Positions 47,301 to 58,186 of a stretch of DNA of 64,000 bases are shown piece after piece (positions within the stretch are counted from its first letter, which is position 1; every line of letters begins with the position of its first letter). The stretch comes from Taiwanofungus camphoratus (Eukaryota; Basidiomycota; Agaricomycetes; Polyporales; Taiwanofungaceae). The DNA is taken from NCBI GenBank assembly GCA_003999685.1, contig CP021226.1, positions 1,984,001-2,048,000 on the forward strand, written 5' to 3'. A model generated the notes under the pieces. The model saw only the letters and a program-made list of their open reading frames with translations. It was not told the origin of the DNA and did not search any database. Both the position numbers and the translations under genes were made by a program.

Positions 47301-49117
47301 CGCCATCATCCGCATCTCCGTATCCTCCCATTGCTTGATGACCTTCTCATGCACTCCCCCATCTTCAAACATGATAACAAAACTACTCCGCTTTCGTCGC
47401 GCTCTACCTCTGCTTTGTGCCCACCCGACCACATTAGCTGGAGGGTCGAAGCGGATGACACTGCCACAAGCTTGGATATCGATACCCTCTTCAGCGACCG
47501 AAGTCGAGACAATGAGGTTTTTATCACCGATCTTGAAATCCCGTAGAGTATCGCCTTGTGAATCCTTCGCCATTTCCCGAGTGATGTCAAGGAATGAATG
47601 TCGCTTGAAACTTGACGAGCTTCCAATAAGACAGCCAATGCGGAACAAATTTGCAGTCTTCGGCAGTCGCGAAAGAACCTCAGTCAAGGCGAGAACCGTG
47701 TCTCGGCGAGTGACGAAAACGAGGCCGCTATAAGCCTCCTCCTGCGCTCGTGCATCCGCCTCTTCTGTAATGAGGCAGTCAATCAATTTGTGTACTTTAG
47801 CGGATGTATTGGCGTAAATAATGTTTGGATCGAACGACACAGGGGCAAGATGTACTTGTGATATAATAGCCAATAGGTAGCTTTTTTCCTTTTCTTGCCA
47901 TGCCGACATCATGTTGTTGTAGGGATTAGCAGCAATCTTGGCCTTTTCAATCACCTTCGCTACATACCAATCTGCGGCCCAACTTCCTAATTCCATGCCT
48001 ATCTCCTGGGCTGTTCTCGTAAAATCTTTGAGACCTTTGTGCGTAAAAGTATCTTCCTTACTGATTGTCTTGGACAATTTTTGATCAATAGTCCTGTTTT
48101 CATTTCCTGGTTGCGCTCTTTTCAGCTGAGAACGAAGAGACTTCACGTAGGGGTCATCTTCGATGTTCAGAGAATGCACCACCCATTTCAGAGCTCTGTA
48201 ATTGCGTGAAGGCAGATCTTCCCATGAATAGTCCGGTACGGGGTATAAGATATGCTTAAAAACCGGTCTATGCACGTAGTCGGCTAGCTCGTCTCGATTG
48301 GCCCGAGATGAACGTATAGTGCTGTCGAGGTTTCCCTCCAATGCCCTGAGCAATACGCTGTCAACGAGATCGGAAAGCTGGTCTATGACGACTCACTGAA
48401 ATGAAGCATCAACGTTTCCACCGTATATGGGGCTGGCCGTCAGGCCTAAGATCATTGGCCTTACTCTACTATTGGAATTATCACAGCCAGAACGCCGCGG
48501 AAGACTGAAATAGAACTGGCTCATGATCATATTGTAGGGATGTTTGAGAACCGCATGATGAGCTTCATCGAAGACGAGGAGTCCTATGTCACTTCCGAGA
48601 TCAACGTAACTCTGTCGTAAACAATGCCAATACGACCATGAAAAAAAGAATAAAAGGGCATAAGATGCAACCATACGTGAAGTAGGGCATCAAGGAGCAC
48701 TTGAGGTGTTGTGACCATGATGCGATAGGTATCAAGGATATTTCTCCAGAGAACAGGATCCTTCCACTGGCCTGGTTCGCTGGCACCTGAAATTTTGCCT
48801 ACGGGGACAGGTATGTATTTCTCAATTACATCACGCTGTTGCTCGACCAAAGCAACAGTTGGAGCCAGAAACCAGGAAACCTGGAAAATGCTTTAAAAAC
48901 TGTGGGTGCTAGAGATCGATAGGCCACTCGTCACCTTCTTAGCTTCACGTTCAGCTTCTAGCTTCATTCTTAAAACAGCGATATGAGTTTTGCCAGAGCC
49001 AGTATCCAGCGCAATAATCAAGTTGGAGCGCAGGCTCTCCTCAAGCAGTTCTTGTTGGTATCCTCGTGTATGCAAAATCGTCGACGCTTGGGTATCGGGT
49101 TGCCCAGATCCGACCAT
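44351..49117 (-). CDS. Dicer-like RNase III
   Basis: The gene runs from ATG 49117 to TAA 44351. Exon 1 (49117-48930) has the helicase Walker A motif LDTGSGKTH; 48.85-48.4 kb carries the DExD/H part (LLVFDEAHHAV, GLTASPIYGG); 48353-47199 carries the C-terminal helicase domain (QACGSVIRFDPPANVVGWAQSRGRARR) and the following dimerisation domain. The last exon (about 46.8-44.35 kb) is long and has the connector (RITYPLLLVKPFPQRTNFL), RNase IIIa (RLETLGD near 45750, ADVVE near 45435) and RNase IIIb (YERLEFLGD near 45150, SDMIE near 44760), then a divergent dsRNA-binding tail. All four acidic catalytic residues are present in both RNase III domains. Oddities are DEAH in place of the usual DECH and no clear PAZ domain. 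It should cut dsRNA into small RNAs for silencing and transposon or virus defence. Confidence 0.93.
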
Positions 49118-49866
49118 CGTGCTGCTCTTGCTATGAAATAGAAAGAGTTGTACATTTGTGAATCAATAAATGGCGAAGAAACAGTGGCCAAAGCAGAAAC
49201 AGCACAAAGAAAACCAGATCAAGGCTCGAAGCAAGCGCGAGACCGATCTGCAGATCTCTACATGCTGTTCAATGGACGTAGTTTCTCCAGAAGATCCACA
49301 AGTCAGACGCCACGAGCCATGAAGCGCTTACAACTACAAACTGAGGAAGAGGAGGGTGATACTCACCTCATATATCGTTAGACGAAGACAGTATCAGTCT
49401 GAAGGGTGTTTAGAGCGTGTTGCAAGGGGATGGGTCCATGAAATAGGACCAGCAGCAGCTTCTTATCTGCTGCGAGCCTGAGAAGCTTAGGAGTCAAAAC
49501 GGTGTGCTATGCACAATCAGATAGACGCCACGCAAGCTTTGGCAATAGGTTAGAACGAAATCGTTCAACCTCTATTCACTGATTCAAAGCTATAATGAGC
49601 CCGCGTAGTTGGATGAGAGTAGTAGTCAGTTCGGTGTAATTCTACAATCTAAGCATCCCTCTAGATCGATGGAAAGTTGTCTTTCTTACTTACTGTATCT
49701 ATACAAACAGGCATTGGCGTTGTCGGCTGCGCATTGTCGCGTGACACGAGGGCGTCCCATTATCGCCTGAAAGCTTCCTCACCGGTTGTAATCTGTTAAT
49801 CTGGCAGGGAGTTGTACAATGCAGCCTTTCTAAGCATTAAATAAACTTTCCCGAAGCCTCATTTCA
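49118..49866. other. divergent promoter between Dicer and the K+ channel
   Basis: A short plus-strand frame at 49148-49381 has no domain and overlaps the Dicer 5' end. Nothing else was recognised in this 0.75 kb. Confidence 0.5.
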
Positions 49867-51523
49867 ATGTCTCAAGCAATCCCACTCGCCCGAGTGGGAA
49901 CTCCGCACTCAGGCTACGTCCAGGTGGAACCCACCACCGCGTCTCCTGACCAGGAACAATTTCCTCATGTCGCTTCTTTCGATAGCATGGATGAAGCAAA
50001 GGATATACACCCGCCGTGGAAACGCGACCTATATATGTTGCTGGAGCAACCAACTTCCTCGCAGTCGGCATTTCTCGTGCACATCCTGACGACTTCTCTG
50101 ATCGTCATCTCGGCCGTTGTGACTATTCTTGAGACTATTCCATCTTTCCACTCTATATCTCCGAGTGTCTGGTTCGGGCTAGAAACGGCTTTGGTAGTCC
50201 TCTTTACAGTGGAATACATTGGGAGATGTGTAGCCCATTCCGCTTCGTGGGTGACGTTTCTGAGATGGTTTGGATGTGCGTCGGGCTTGTCTCCAAGTAA
50301 TCATTTACCTATGTTTCTTAAAATTTGTCAGCTTGGTTTGGGGTTATAGATTTATTGGGTATACTACCATATTATGTTGAAATAGCTCTGCATCAAGACA
50401 CGGTATGTTCTACGTTTCGCACTTCTGGTCCTAGTCTCACTTGAAGCAGTCAACATTCTTCAGGTTTACGATTCTACGTACCTTCCGCTTGTTGCGCGTC
50501 TTCCGGCCATTCCGGTACAACAACACCTTACTCTTGCATGTTGTCATTATTTTATCGGAACGGGAAAATGAACTAATCCATGTCGCTCAGAACAATAGAA
50601 GTCATGTACCTGTCGTTCCGAAGATCACAACATGCACTTCTAGCGTTGGCTTTCTTTGTATTAATGGTCCTCATTGTGTTCAGTACCTTATTGTGCGTGG
50701 CCTTTAGTCTCATCGAGCGTTGCCACCATCCAACATAGTATTCCCGTGACAGATACTTTGCTGAACGCGGCTCATGGGACGAAACGTTAGGAACGTTCAT
50801 AAATTCCGACGGTGATCCTAGTCAATTCGCGGTGAGCTTAAGGATGTCACGCCGAGGAAATCAAGAATATCTGACATTTGTCTAGTCTATTCCGGCCGCA
50901 GCATGGTGCGTCGGCCGTTTCCTTTGCTCACACGAAGTCCTCATTTAAAATTTCAAGGTTCGTATTAGTGAGTAAGTTGCTGTTCAACATTCACATTGTC
51001 ATCGCATTCTCAATTGTGTCCCAGCGATCACGACGGTCGGATATGGCGAAATCACACCGCACTCTTTCCTGGGGAGGCTGATCACTCTGCCATTGCTTGT
51101 CTTCGGTCTCTTGCTGATTGCTCTTCCGACATTTGTACTTGGGAGGGAATTCAGCATAGTATGGGAACTGATGAAAGAAAATCAAGTTTGTCGCTCTAAT
51201 TACTCGGCTGAAGCAAACGTTCCGTGCTCAATGTTACTTCATAGCAGCAAAGTTCAGAACAAATCTTCGATGCGCGGATGGATCCCATCGACTCCCCTAT
51301 CCTGACACGTCGTTCAATAGATCCTCGCGGGGAGAGTACGATGTGGAGGCATTCACGGGAGGAGGAGCCGCATCGGAGGCAGTATGCAACTGAGGTAGAT
51401 CTCAGTACACAAATTGCTGATCTGAAAGCAACAGTCGAGATGCAGGGTGCCATGATCCGAAGCATGATGGATATGCTAGAGGGGAAGGGAAAACAACGAG
51501 TACAGGAGAGCGGGATGAGGTGA
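49867..51523 (+). CDS. voltage-gated potassium channel (Kv-like, six transmembrane)
   Basis: The start ATG is 49867 (MSQAIPLARVG). Exons 49867-50275 and 50332-50402 carry S1 (SAFLVHILTTSLIVISAVVT), S2 (WFGLETALVVLFTVEYIGRC) and S3 (FGVIDLLGILPYYVEIA). The next exon, from about 50450, has the S4 sensor RTFRLLRVFRPFR, with Arg at every third position. S5 lies in 50.59-50.70 kb (LLALAFFVLMVLIVFSTLL), the K+ selectivity filter TTVGYG is at 51030-51047, and S6 follows (LLVFGLLLIALPTFVLG). The end of the protein contains a coiled-coil-like segment (QIADLKATVEMQGAMIRSMM), which may tetramerise the channel as in animal Kv7 or Hv1. Depolarisation should open a K+-selective pore in the plasma or vacuolar membrane. 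Splice edges in 50.7-51.3 kb are approximate. Confidence 0.9.
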
Positions 51524-51857
51524 TGTGGTATCTAGCTGCTCGATGTTTTTCCGCCTGGAAGCATCTTTCGAAGTTTTGTATTAGCGTAAGATATTATAAT
51601 CGCAGGACAGCCTCTATGTGTACCGTACAACGCATTTGAAGTTCACCCGCACACCTCTAATGTATACTGACGAAATATTTGCTCCGCTCGCGCGCCTTGG
51701 AGTCATACTCTCATCTTGCGGTATAGTCCTTGAAATTGCCACCTTTTATTGGCATCATCCGCATCATCTCAACCTTGCGTTACGTTGCTTCTTTTGAACT
51801 CTGAGTGGTTTTGAAGCCATCTAGCAAAAGGTCAGGTTGCTGTCTAGCATCACGATC
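51524..51857. other. short intergenic stretch
   Basis: Contains the K+ channel 3' UTR and the promoter of the next gene; nothing else recognised. Confidence 0.5.
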
Positions 51858-53220
51858 ATGTCCGGGCCCAAGTCCCCTGCTAAGGGCCGTCCGCATCGGG
51901 TCTATCAGCCCGGCAAACGGCATATGGAACTTGTTCCATCCGTCAGTCGAAGCGGTGGCCTCGAGAAGGACGGTGATGCGTGAGCTCTTCAAACGTCCCC
52001 CTCGGCCTTGGTTTTGGTTGCGACATAACATAGATATTAGGTTGAGGGACCCAAAAGTCCAGGAGGAATACCGTGAATTCGTCCAAGAGAAAGTCAGTGA
52101 ATGCCGTACAAATTGGGTCAGGCCAAGCTTGTGCTGATGGCCAAACGCAGGTAAAAGTTTATTGGCGTAAGTATCCCTTACACTCCGCCCTTGTCGGCGA
52201 CGAGAAGCACAGACAAGAGACGGAGCAGAATTTGCTGATACTCTTCCGTAAGTGAGATTACTTGACTCGACTCCCATTGACCAAATGAACACTTCCAGGG
52301 AAGCTTAGGGAGGGCTTGTTATCCACGGGGCGCAACGATTCCTTCGCCTTTGAAGGTACAGTTTATACAATCCTGGAATACAGTGCAACTACTAAGTGAC
52401 AAAAGTCTACGAGACATCCTTGTACCTCTCGATCTTATTTCGTTCGCCGACCCAGACAACCTCCATTCTTTCTCACCTCCCCAGGCTCTATCTTACCTTG
52501 TCCCCTCAGGCCTCTGTGCCCCAAAGACCCTATGCTGTACTGCAAGCGTCTGTTATCATATCCCTCCTACATTACCTCCTTGCCGGGTACCCGTCTCAGA
52601 GCCGGTACTTCGAGCACCTCCATTCTCTTCCCCGTACATTCTTGCCACGTGGGTCCGATGCATATCGCTGGATGGCCGATCTCACACAGGCATTGCGCAT
52701 GCGGAATTACGCCAGATTTGAGACGATGACGCATCGTACAATGTTCGAGAAGTTTGTAGGGACCAGCAAGGAGAAATTCGCTGCTGAAAACACACAGACG
52801 ACTGACACGAAACCATCCTCATTGGATTTGAGGCAAGCAACCTATAGAGGCGATTTATCTTCGGCACTAAACACCGGAATGCCCCCTAACCTGGCTTTCG
52901 AGGCTACGTGCACGCTCGTCGACGCGCTTCGCGCCAAAGCGCGTGAGACGACATGGCTTGTCCTGCGGAGTGCCTACCGCGAACTGCATTGTTCCCCTCG
53001 AGATAGAGTGGCATCTGTACACGATTCGCCATACACAACGAGCGAGTGGCTCGTGCGCTCACTCACTCTGCGCCCCGTTTTGTCGGATGGTACTAACATT
53101 ACACTAGGCAAGCTGATTAACGATTGGCTAGAGCACAGGTGCGCAGAGGGCGAGGTCCGACGGAAAGGTGAGGGAATAGAGGGCAGGTGGATTATTTGTA
53201 AGGTCCCACTGAAGCGATGA
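51858..53220 (+). CDS. SAC3/GANP-like (PCI-type) helical protein
   Basis: Five exons (51858-51972, 52034-52092, 52151-52247, 52299-52355, 52406-53220) add up to 381 codons. The N-terminus is basic and Pro/Ser-rich (GRPHRVYQPGKRHMELVPS). The body is all-helical: QEEYREFVQEKVKVYW, FAFEVYETSLYLSILF, MADLTQALRMRNYARFETMT and LVDALRAKARETTWLVLRSA, ending in a winged-helix-like segment (TNITLGKLINDWLEHRCAEG). The RNYARF motif and the following Ala/Leu-rich helices resemble the SAC3/GANP/Nin1/eIF3-p25 fold found in mRNA export (TREX-2) and in Thp3 or proteasome-lid-like subunits. Which of these complexes it belongs to cannot be told. An alternative is a lineage-specific PCI protein. Confidence 0.6.
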
Positions 53221-53378
53221 CCATTGTAATTTTGGCAGTAAAATGGGGATTGTAATTAGTGTACACAATTGTCTTGTATGAGATTCATTGTACTGCGAGA
53301 TACAGTTTATCAGCCATAAAATGGCGGCGAAAGCAGTGTCCCTTGCTCGAATGTGTGTTTCTTCTAGGAACCAGCTTC

Positions 53379-54317
53379 TTATTTCCTGATAAGACTAAAC
53401 TTCTCAACAACGATCTGAACGATATCCCTCCACTCTGTCATAGCTCCAAGTCCTGAAATACAATCATTTCAATACTAAAGCTTGCACCAATTCATCGCAG
53501 TGTCACGGTAGAGGGAGCAGAAAAGACAAGTGATAAAAAGGATTGAAATCAACATACCCACGTCACCGCACGCAAGGGTCTTCCCGACGGGCCCAACAAC
53601 TTGATAACCTACGACGTCGCGCACAACCCGCAGGTGCTCGTTTGTGAGAGGATGTTCGTACATTAGCGTGTTCATAGCGGGAAAAACGCATGTCGGAGTA
53701 GTCGGTGCAAGCGCGCGGAGCAACGACGTCTACACAAGGTGTCTGTCGCGTGTCAGCATGAATAGAAGATATGGGGACATACTGCGAGGTTGTCGCAGAT
53801 CCCGTGTGCAATTTTAGCGAGTGTGTTGGCAGAGCATGGAGCAATGAGAACGATATCTGCCCAGCGGCGCAGTTCGATGTGTAGTATGGGGTCGCCAATC
53901 CTATATCCTCCCTGACCCGATATTAGCTCTGCAAGCCAATGAACGCAACACATATGAAACATGCATCGCCTGCCCATTCATCGTCGTCCCGCCACACTCT
54001 TGCACCAGCCTCCTCCACTGTGTGGACATCAAAGAAGGCAAGAGACGGTTTGGTAGAGACAACCTCAACCTTCACGTTTGCATACTGAGCAGTCAGACAT
54101 ACGAGTGGTGGGCATATAAGTCACCCGATAGGGACCAGAATATCGCTGGTAAGCATACTCGTGCATTCGCTAGATAATATGTGACACAGACAGAGAGTAG
54201 CTCCGATACGATGAGCGACGCTTTAATGGAGGCAACGCTCCCGGTTGTCACCAAAAGTACATGAGTATATCCTGCTGTCCGTTCTTTCTCGGCCACAAAA
54301 ATTCGCTTGACAGACAT
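53379..54317 (-). CDS. phosphopantothenoylcysteine decarboxylase (PPCDC/Hal3 family)
   Basis: Rebuilt on the minus strand with at least five exons, starting near ATG 54317 (an alternative first exon from about 54402 is possible) and ending at TAA 53379. In order: [16 protein letters not shown] (FMN-binding N-terminus), [21 protein letters not shown], the catalytic PAMN motif in [14 protein letters not shown], the substrate-clamp [10 protein letters not shown] with its Cys, and the end [18 protein letters not shown]. All residues needed for PPCDC activity appear present, so it should decarboxylate 4'-phospho-N-pantothenoylcysteine, the third step of CoA synthesis. Yeast relatives Sis2, Vhs3 and Cab3 form a mixed trimer and also inhibit phosphatase Ppz1; this copy lacks their long acidic tail, which argues for the enzyme role. 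Confidence 0.88.
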
Positions 54318-54825
54318 GAGGATGCACGGACAGGAAGAGAGCCTCAATGACAAGTCAGCGTAAGTGGAGGTCGACCACCTTGTAAGCACTGAGCAGGCAT
54401 ACTATGCCTTACGAAAGAGTCGCGACCCAGAAATTGGCGTGGATATTCAGCTTCAACACATTCATATCTTTTGGTAATTTCACACACATAAGTTTTCACA
54501 CATTTGCTCCAGCTTGAATGAAGACGAACTGAGGTACCCCTTGATTTTGAACATTTTCAGGCCGTTGTCAGCCGAGTTATGGTGTGGCATAGTATAATAT
54601 AACTTATAAACACATAACTTATAAACACTCTGTGATCCTTTGCTGAGGTATCAATAACGGAGTGCATAACCGAAGCAGCGAAAATATTATGAGGGTATCG
54701 GCGATAGCATAATGACTGTGGTATAAGTTGCATAGCGCGTAAACAAGTGATTTACTACGAGAGGGAGTAGGAACAGGAGGTAACCACAGGACGATGTATA
54801 CGATTGTCCGTAATATGTGCGTGGT
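54318..54825. other. AT-rich intergenic stretch
   Basis: Holds the PPCDC promoter. A short direct repeat (ACTTATAAACACATA) is seen near 54600-54630. No gene recognised. Confidence 0.45.
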
Positions 54826-56089
54826 TCATTTGAAAAGGCGAGTAATGACATCTTCATGCCTTGCTATAAGACGAGCACGCAATTTCCAAGAGGATAACGT
54901 GTGTCGAATTTCATCAAAACGAACGATGACCTGGTCAATCGCAGGACGTCTTTGAGAGTCTTCCTGTACCATGTCCGAAATAAGAGTGTTCATGAATTTC
55001 AGTCCGGAATAAATCTGATAGATTTCAAGTTCAAAAGATAGGTTAAAATGAATAGCAACATGTCCACATCACACCTCTAAGAACTCCTCCCGTATCAGGT
55101 TTCCCATACAAGTAGATATTAGTGAGGAAAGGGTTGCAGGGTTGGTTGTATCCTTCGCCTTGAAATTCTGGAACTGACTTGTCCCCACCTACGATGGGTA
55201 ATTCTGAGGGAAATCCATTTGCAGGATCATATCTTCTGGAAAGACCAAAATCGATAAAATAATAATGCGTCGGGCGCTCTGTACGCGAATGATGTTTGGC
55301 CCTCCCACTAAGATCACGCTTCCTATAGTTGCGCCGTGGATGATATAATTCAGGGAACATGGACGCAGGATCCATCATGACATCGAGATTTGAGATATCC
55401 CTGTAATAATATGAGCATCAAGAAGGGCCGGTGTCGGAGCACTCTACCGGTGAGCAACATGCTGTTGGTGCATAAATTGCAGGCCCTGCTTTGATATCTC
55501 GACGAGAGCTATACATTATGAGATGCAGGATACACACCTTGAATGCCTGTGTGAAGAAGTCAACAGTTTCTCCGACAGTCTCAAATCGTGGACTGTCGAA
55601 GAGTCTTAGAAATGGCATCACCAAGAAGACGACGTCTGCTTCTTACGGGTTTTGAAGAACCTCATAGATAGACACACAGCGATTGTGAAGGTCTGACGCA
55701 AGAGGCTTCGTAGGGATGGAGTGACTTTGACATCCTTTTAAGTGTGACTATCATTCCATCTGAGATACGAGTAGCATCCATGATGAATGGATGCTAACAC
55801 CGAGTCGGTGACCATTCATATGCGTTACAAAGTACAACACAAACCCAAAGCGACAATCCGTCTTCAGACGAGTAGTATGATTTCTCTGTACCCTTCCATG
55901 AGGGTTTCCAACCGGGCCTGTATCGTGGACACAGTAACCCCGCTCTCGAAGCCATGGTTGGTGATCGCGCCAGAAGTACTCAGAATCCCTCAATTCACCA
56001 GTGATTCTTTTAGTAGTTGTATGCGAGGATTCAGCATTGTTTCCAGCGTTTTCTGAAGTCATGGAATGCGAGGTGGTGGCATTTGGCAT
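54826..56089 (-). pseudogene. decayed protein kinase (basidiomycete FunK1-like) gene
   Basis: Fragments of one kinase gene remain in order from ATG 56089: LRDSEYFWRDHQPWLRERGY, then (after a frameshift near 55935) a GWKPSWKGTEKSYYSS segment, DATRISDG, VMPFLRLFDSPRFETVGETV, the subdomain VII region YYFIDFGLSRRYDP, SVPEFQGEGYNQPCNPF, and a C-terminal lobe ending at TGA 54826. It cannot make a full kinase: there is the frameshift near 55935, a deletion with frameshift near 55705, an in-frame TAA near 55650 and a one-base shift near 55110. The ATP-binding lobe is also incomplete. Such kinases are greatly expanded in agaricomycetes and their roles are mostly unknown. Confidence 0.7.
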
Positions 56090-56344
56090 AATAAAGGAAT
56101 GCTACAACACATGGTCACGTGATAGTTCCCGCTGAACTGAACCTCAAGTTTCAGCGGTTCAACTATATTCATTAATTACTTGTGTAAGTTATGGAACGAC
56201 TTCAAGTTGCGACAGCTGAGCATGACATCGATGATAGCCGACCTGCTCGTACCTTACGAACTTAGCCTGTACAGTTGACCGATCTGCGTTTCTGCTGATG
56301 TGTGAACTGGTGTCCTCGTGTCTCCAGTTGCGGGAACATGTCTG

Positions 56345-57450
56345 ATGTTCACTGTTATTCTGAGAATCCGGGTTCGTCGTCCTTCCCCCTTTGTCGCGTA
56401 TTTGGAGTCGTCCAGATTACACATGCACGTCTGAGTGAGCTTTTGTGCTGTCCCTATCATGTCGTTTCTCGTGGATCCCGACATTACTAGGCTCAACCAG
56501 TTAGCCAAAGCAAACAGACCAACAAAGTCGCCAAAAAGAGATCTTTCATCCCCGTAGTGGCTAATCAGGTTCCCTCGCTATTAAAGCAGAGGGGATATGA
56601 ACTACTTGAGTCTACAGGCGAGCTTCCTGAGGTCACTGCTCAAATCATGCCATCGACCATGCACAGAGATCTCCACACTCGGCATGACGAGTAAGTCACA
56701 TTTAGAGGGCGAATTGACCAATGCTGAGATCTAATCTTACCAGCTTGGTTGAAGTTCAAGAGAACTGAATTCGCATAACATTATACAAGCGATACGAGAT
56801 TGCGATCAGTACGTAGACTATAAGAGGGCGAATAAAGCGCTACATCGTGAAATGAGTGTGAGTAACAACGTGCAGCATTCTTTTCAGCATTTTGCACCTC
56901 GCATTATTTACAGAGATCGTCCCAAGTTGCAAGAAGTGATCTCATTTGGAAAATCACTGGAAGAGCGGATGCCGATATAGAAAATAGCAGAACTACAAGA
57001 GTAATAGGTACTAGATATTATTGACTGTATTTGCATGTCCCTAAACGGCCCGTTTTCAGATGAAGAAAGAACAGCGCAAGAAGAAGGTCTTGAATCATCT
57101 GGTATGTCATTGGGTATTCTTTACCTCCTAAATCGTGTTAACATCTTGTAGCCGACGAAAGTTCCGTCGCCGCCGACGTTATTCAAGAACACCTTCGGCC
57201 AGGCGAAGACTCTTATAGAATCCTGAGATTGGTCAATCCCATCTATGGATCCGACCAATTTTTTCTGTCAGACGACAACGAATTGCTGGAACACGAAGTA
57301 TCAGATACTGGGAGTATTGATGAATTTGGTATCTTCGACCGTTCATCTGCAAGGTAGGGCTTCTTCTCGAGGTCAATTGCTATATGGCAACGTTCGGATT
57401 AGTGGTTCATGGTGTTTGAACAACATAGTGTACAATTACCGTTCAGTTGA
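56345..57450 (+). CDS. seven-exon orphan gene, 248 residues
   Basis: Every exon is shorter than 205 nt, so no long open frame marks the gene, but seven exons join in phase: 56345-56428, 56491-56690, 56755-56857, 56914-57007, 57060-57101, 57152-57353 and 57429-57450 (TGA). Introns are 51-75 nt with normal donors except the first, GTCTGA, which makes the start the weakest part. The protein has a basic patch (KVAKKRSF) that may be a nuclear signal, a helical middle (HNIIQAIRDCDQYVDYKRAN), and an acidic end (FFLSDDNELLEHEVSD). No family was recognised. The consistent phases over six introns make chance unlikely. Confidence 0.6.
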
Positions 57451-58048
57451 TATATTACCATAATTTGCACAAGGGTTGGTCATTATTGCCGGTATTCTGT
57501 GTAGCGAAGACGTTTCATCTTGTGCTGTAGCTATGTGAAGTTGTTTCCACCTCCCACGCTCATTAGCTCCCCATGAGGTCTAATGAGGTCTAATGAGTGT
57601 AGGGCTGGCAATTATTCATTTTCAAATTAGTCCTGATGACAGTGTCCAAGCTATGCATTACACTATGCTGTCAAGCAACTTTATAAAGGACTTGATGTTT
57701 CGGACAGATCTTTCTTATCATGGGTTCCATTCATACATGTAGGCAGATGAGGTCATAAGACTTTGATCTCTCCTGCAATCCAACTTCAGATGGAATGTCA
57801 TTGTTATATGCAACCATTTATCAACATTGAACAGGGGGCTATGAATTCAGATATAATAGTGGAAAGGACCTGCAAGAATACTTGATAAATAGCATCAAGA
57901 ATCCTAGGAAATAGCAGAGCCTTGTGAGTCACAAGAATAGCCAAAAGAAACTAATACTGTAAGGATCAACGAGCCTAATGACGGAATCGCTTCAACAACA
58001 TGCTGTGGCGCCCTAACCTTACTGGCTCACTGTCCATACGCGATCTCG
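57451..58048. other. intergenic region between convergent genes
   Basis: AT-rich; a short tandem unit CATGAGGTCTAATGAGGTCTAATGAG-like lies near 57570-57600. No gene recognised. Confidence 0.5.
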
Positions 58049-58153
58049 TCAACATGAGTAGTCGACAAATTTTTCCCCTTTCCCCTTGCTGGGTGCAACG
58101 TGTGATATTGGGTTTTCGATGAACATCTCCATTTCACCAGATGGAGTAAGTAA

Positions 58154-58186
<33 letters not shown>

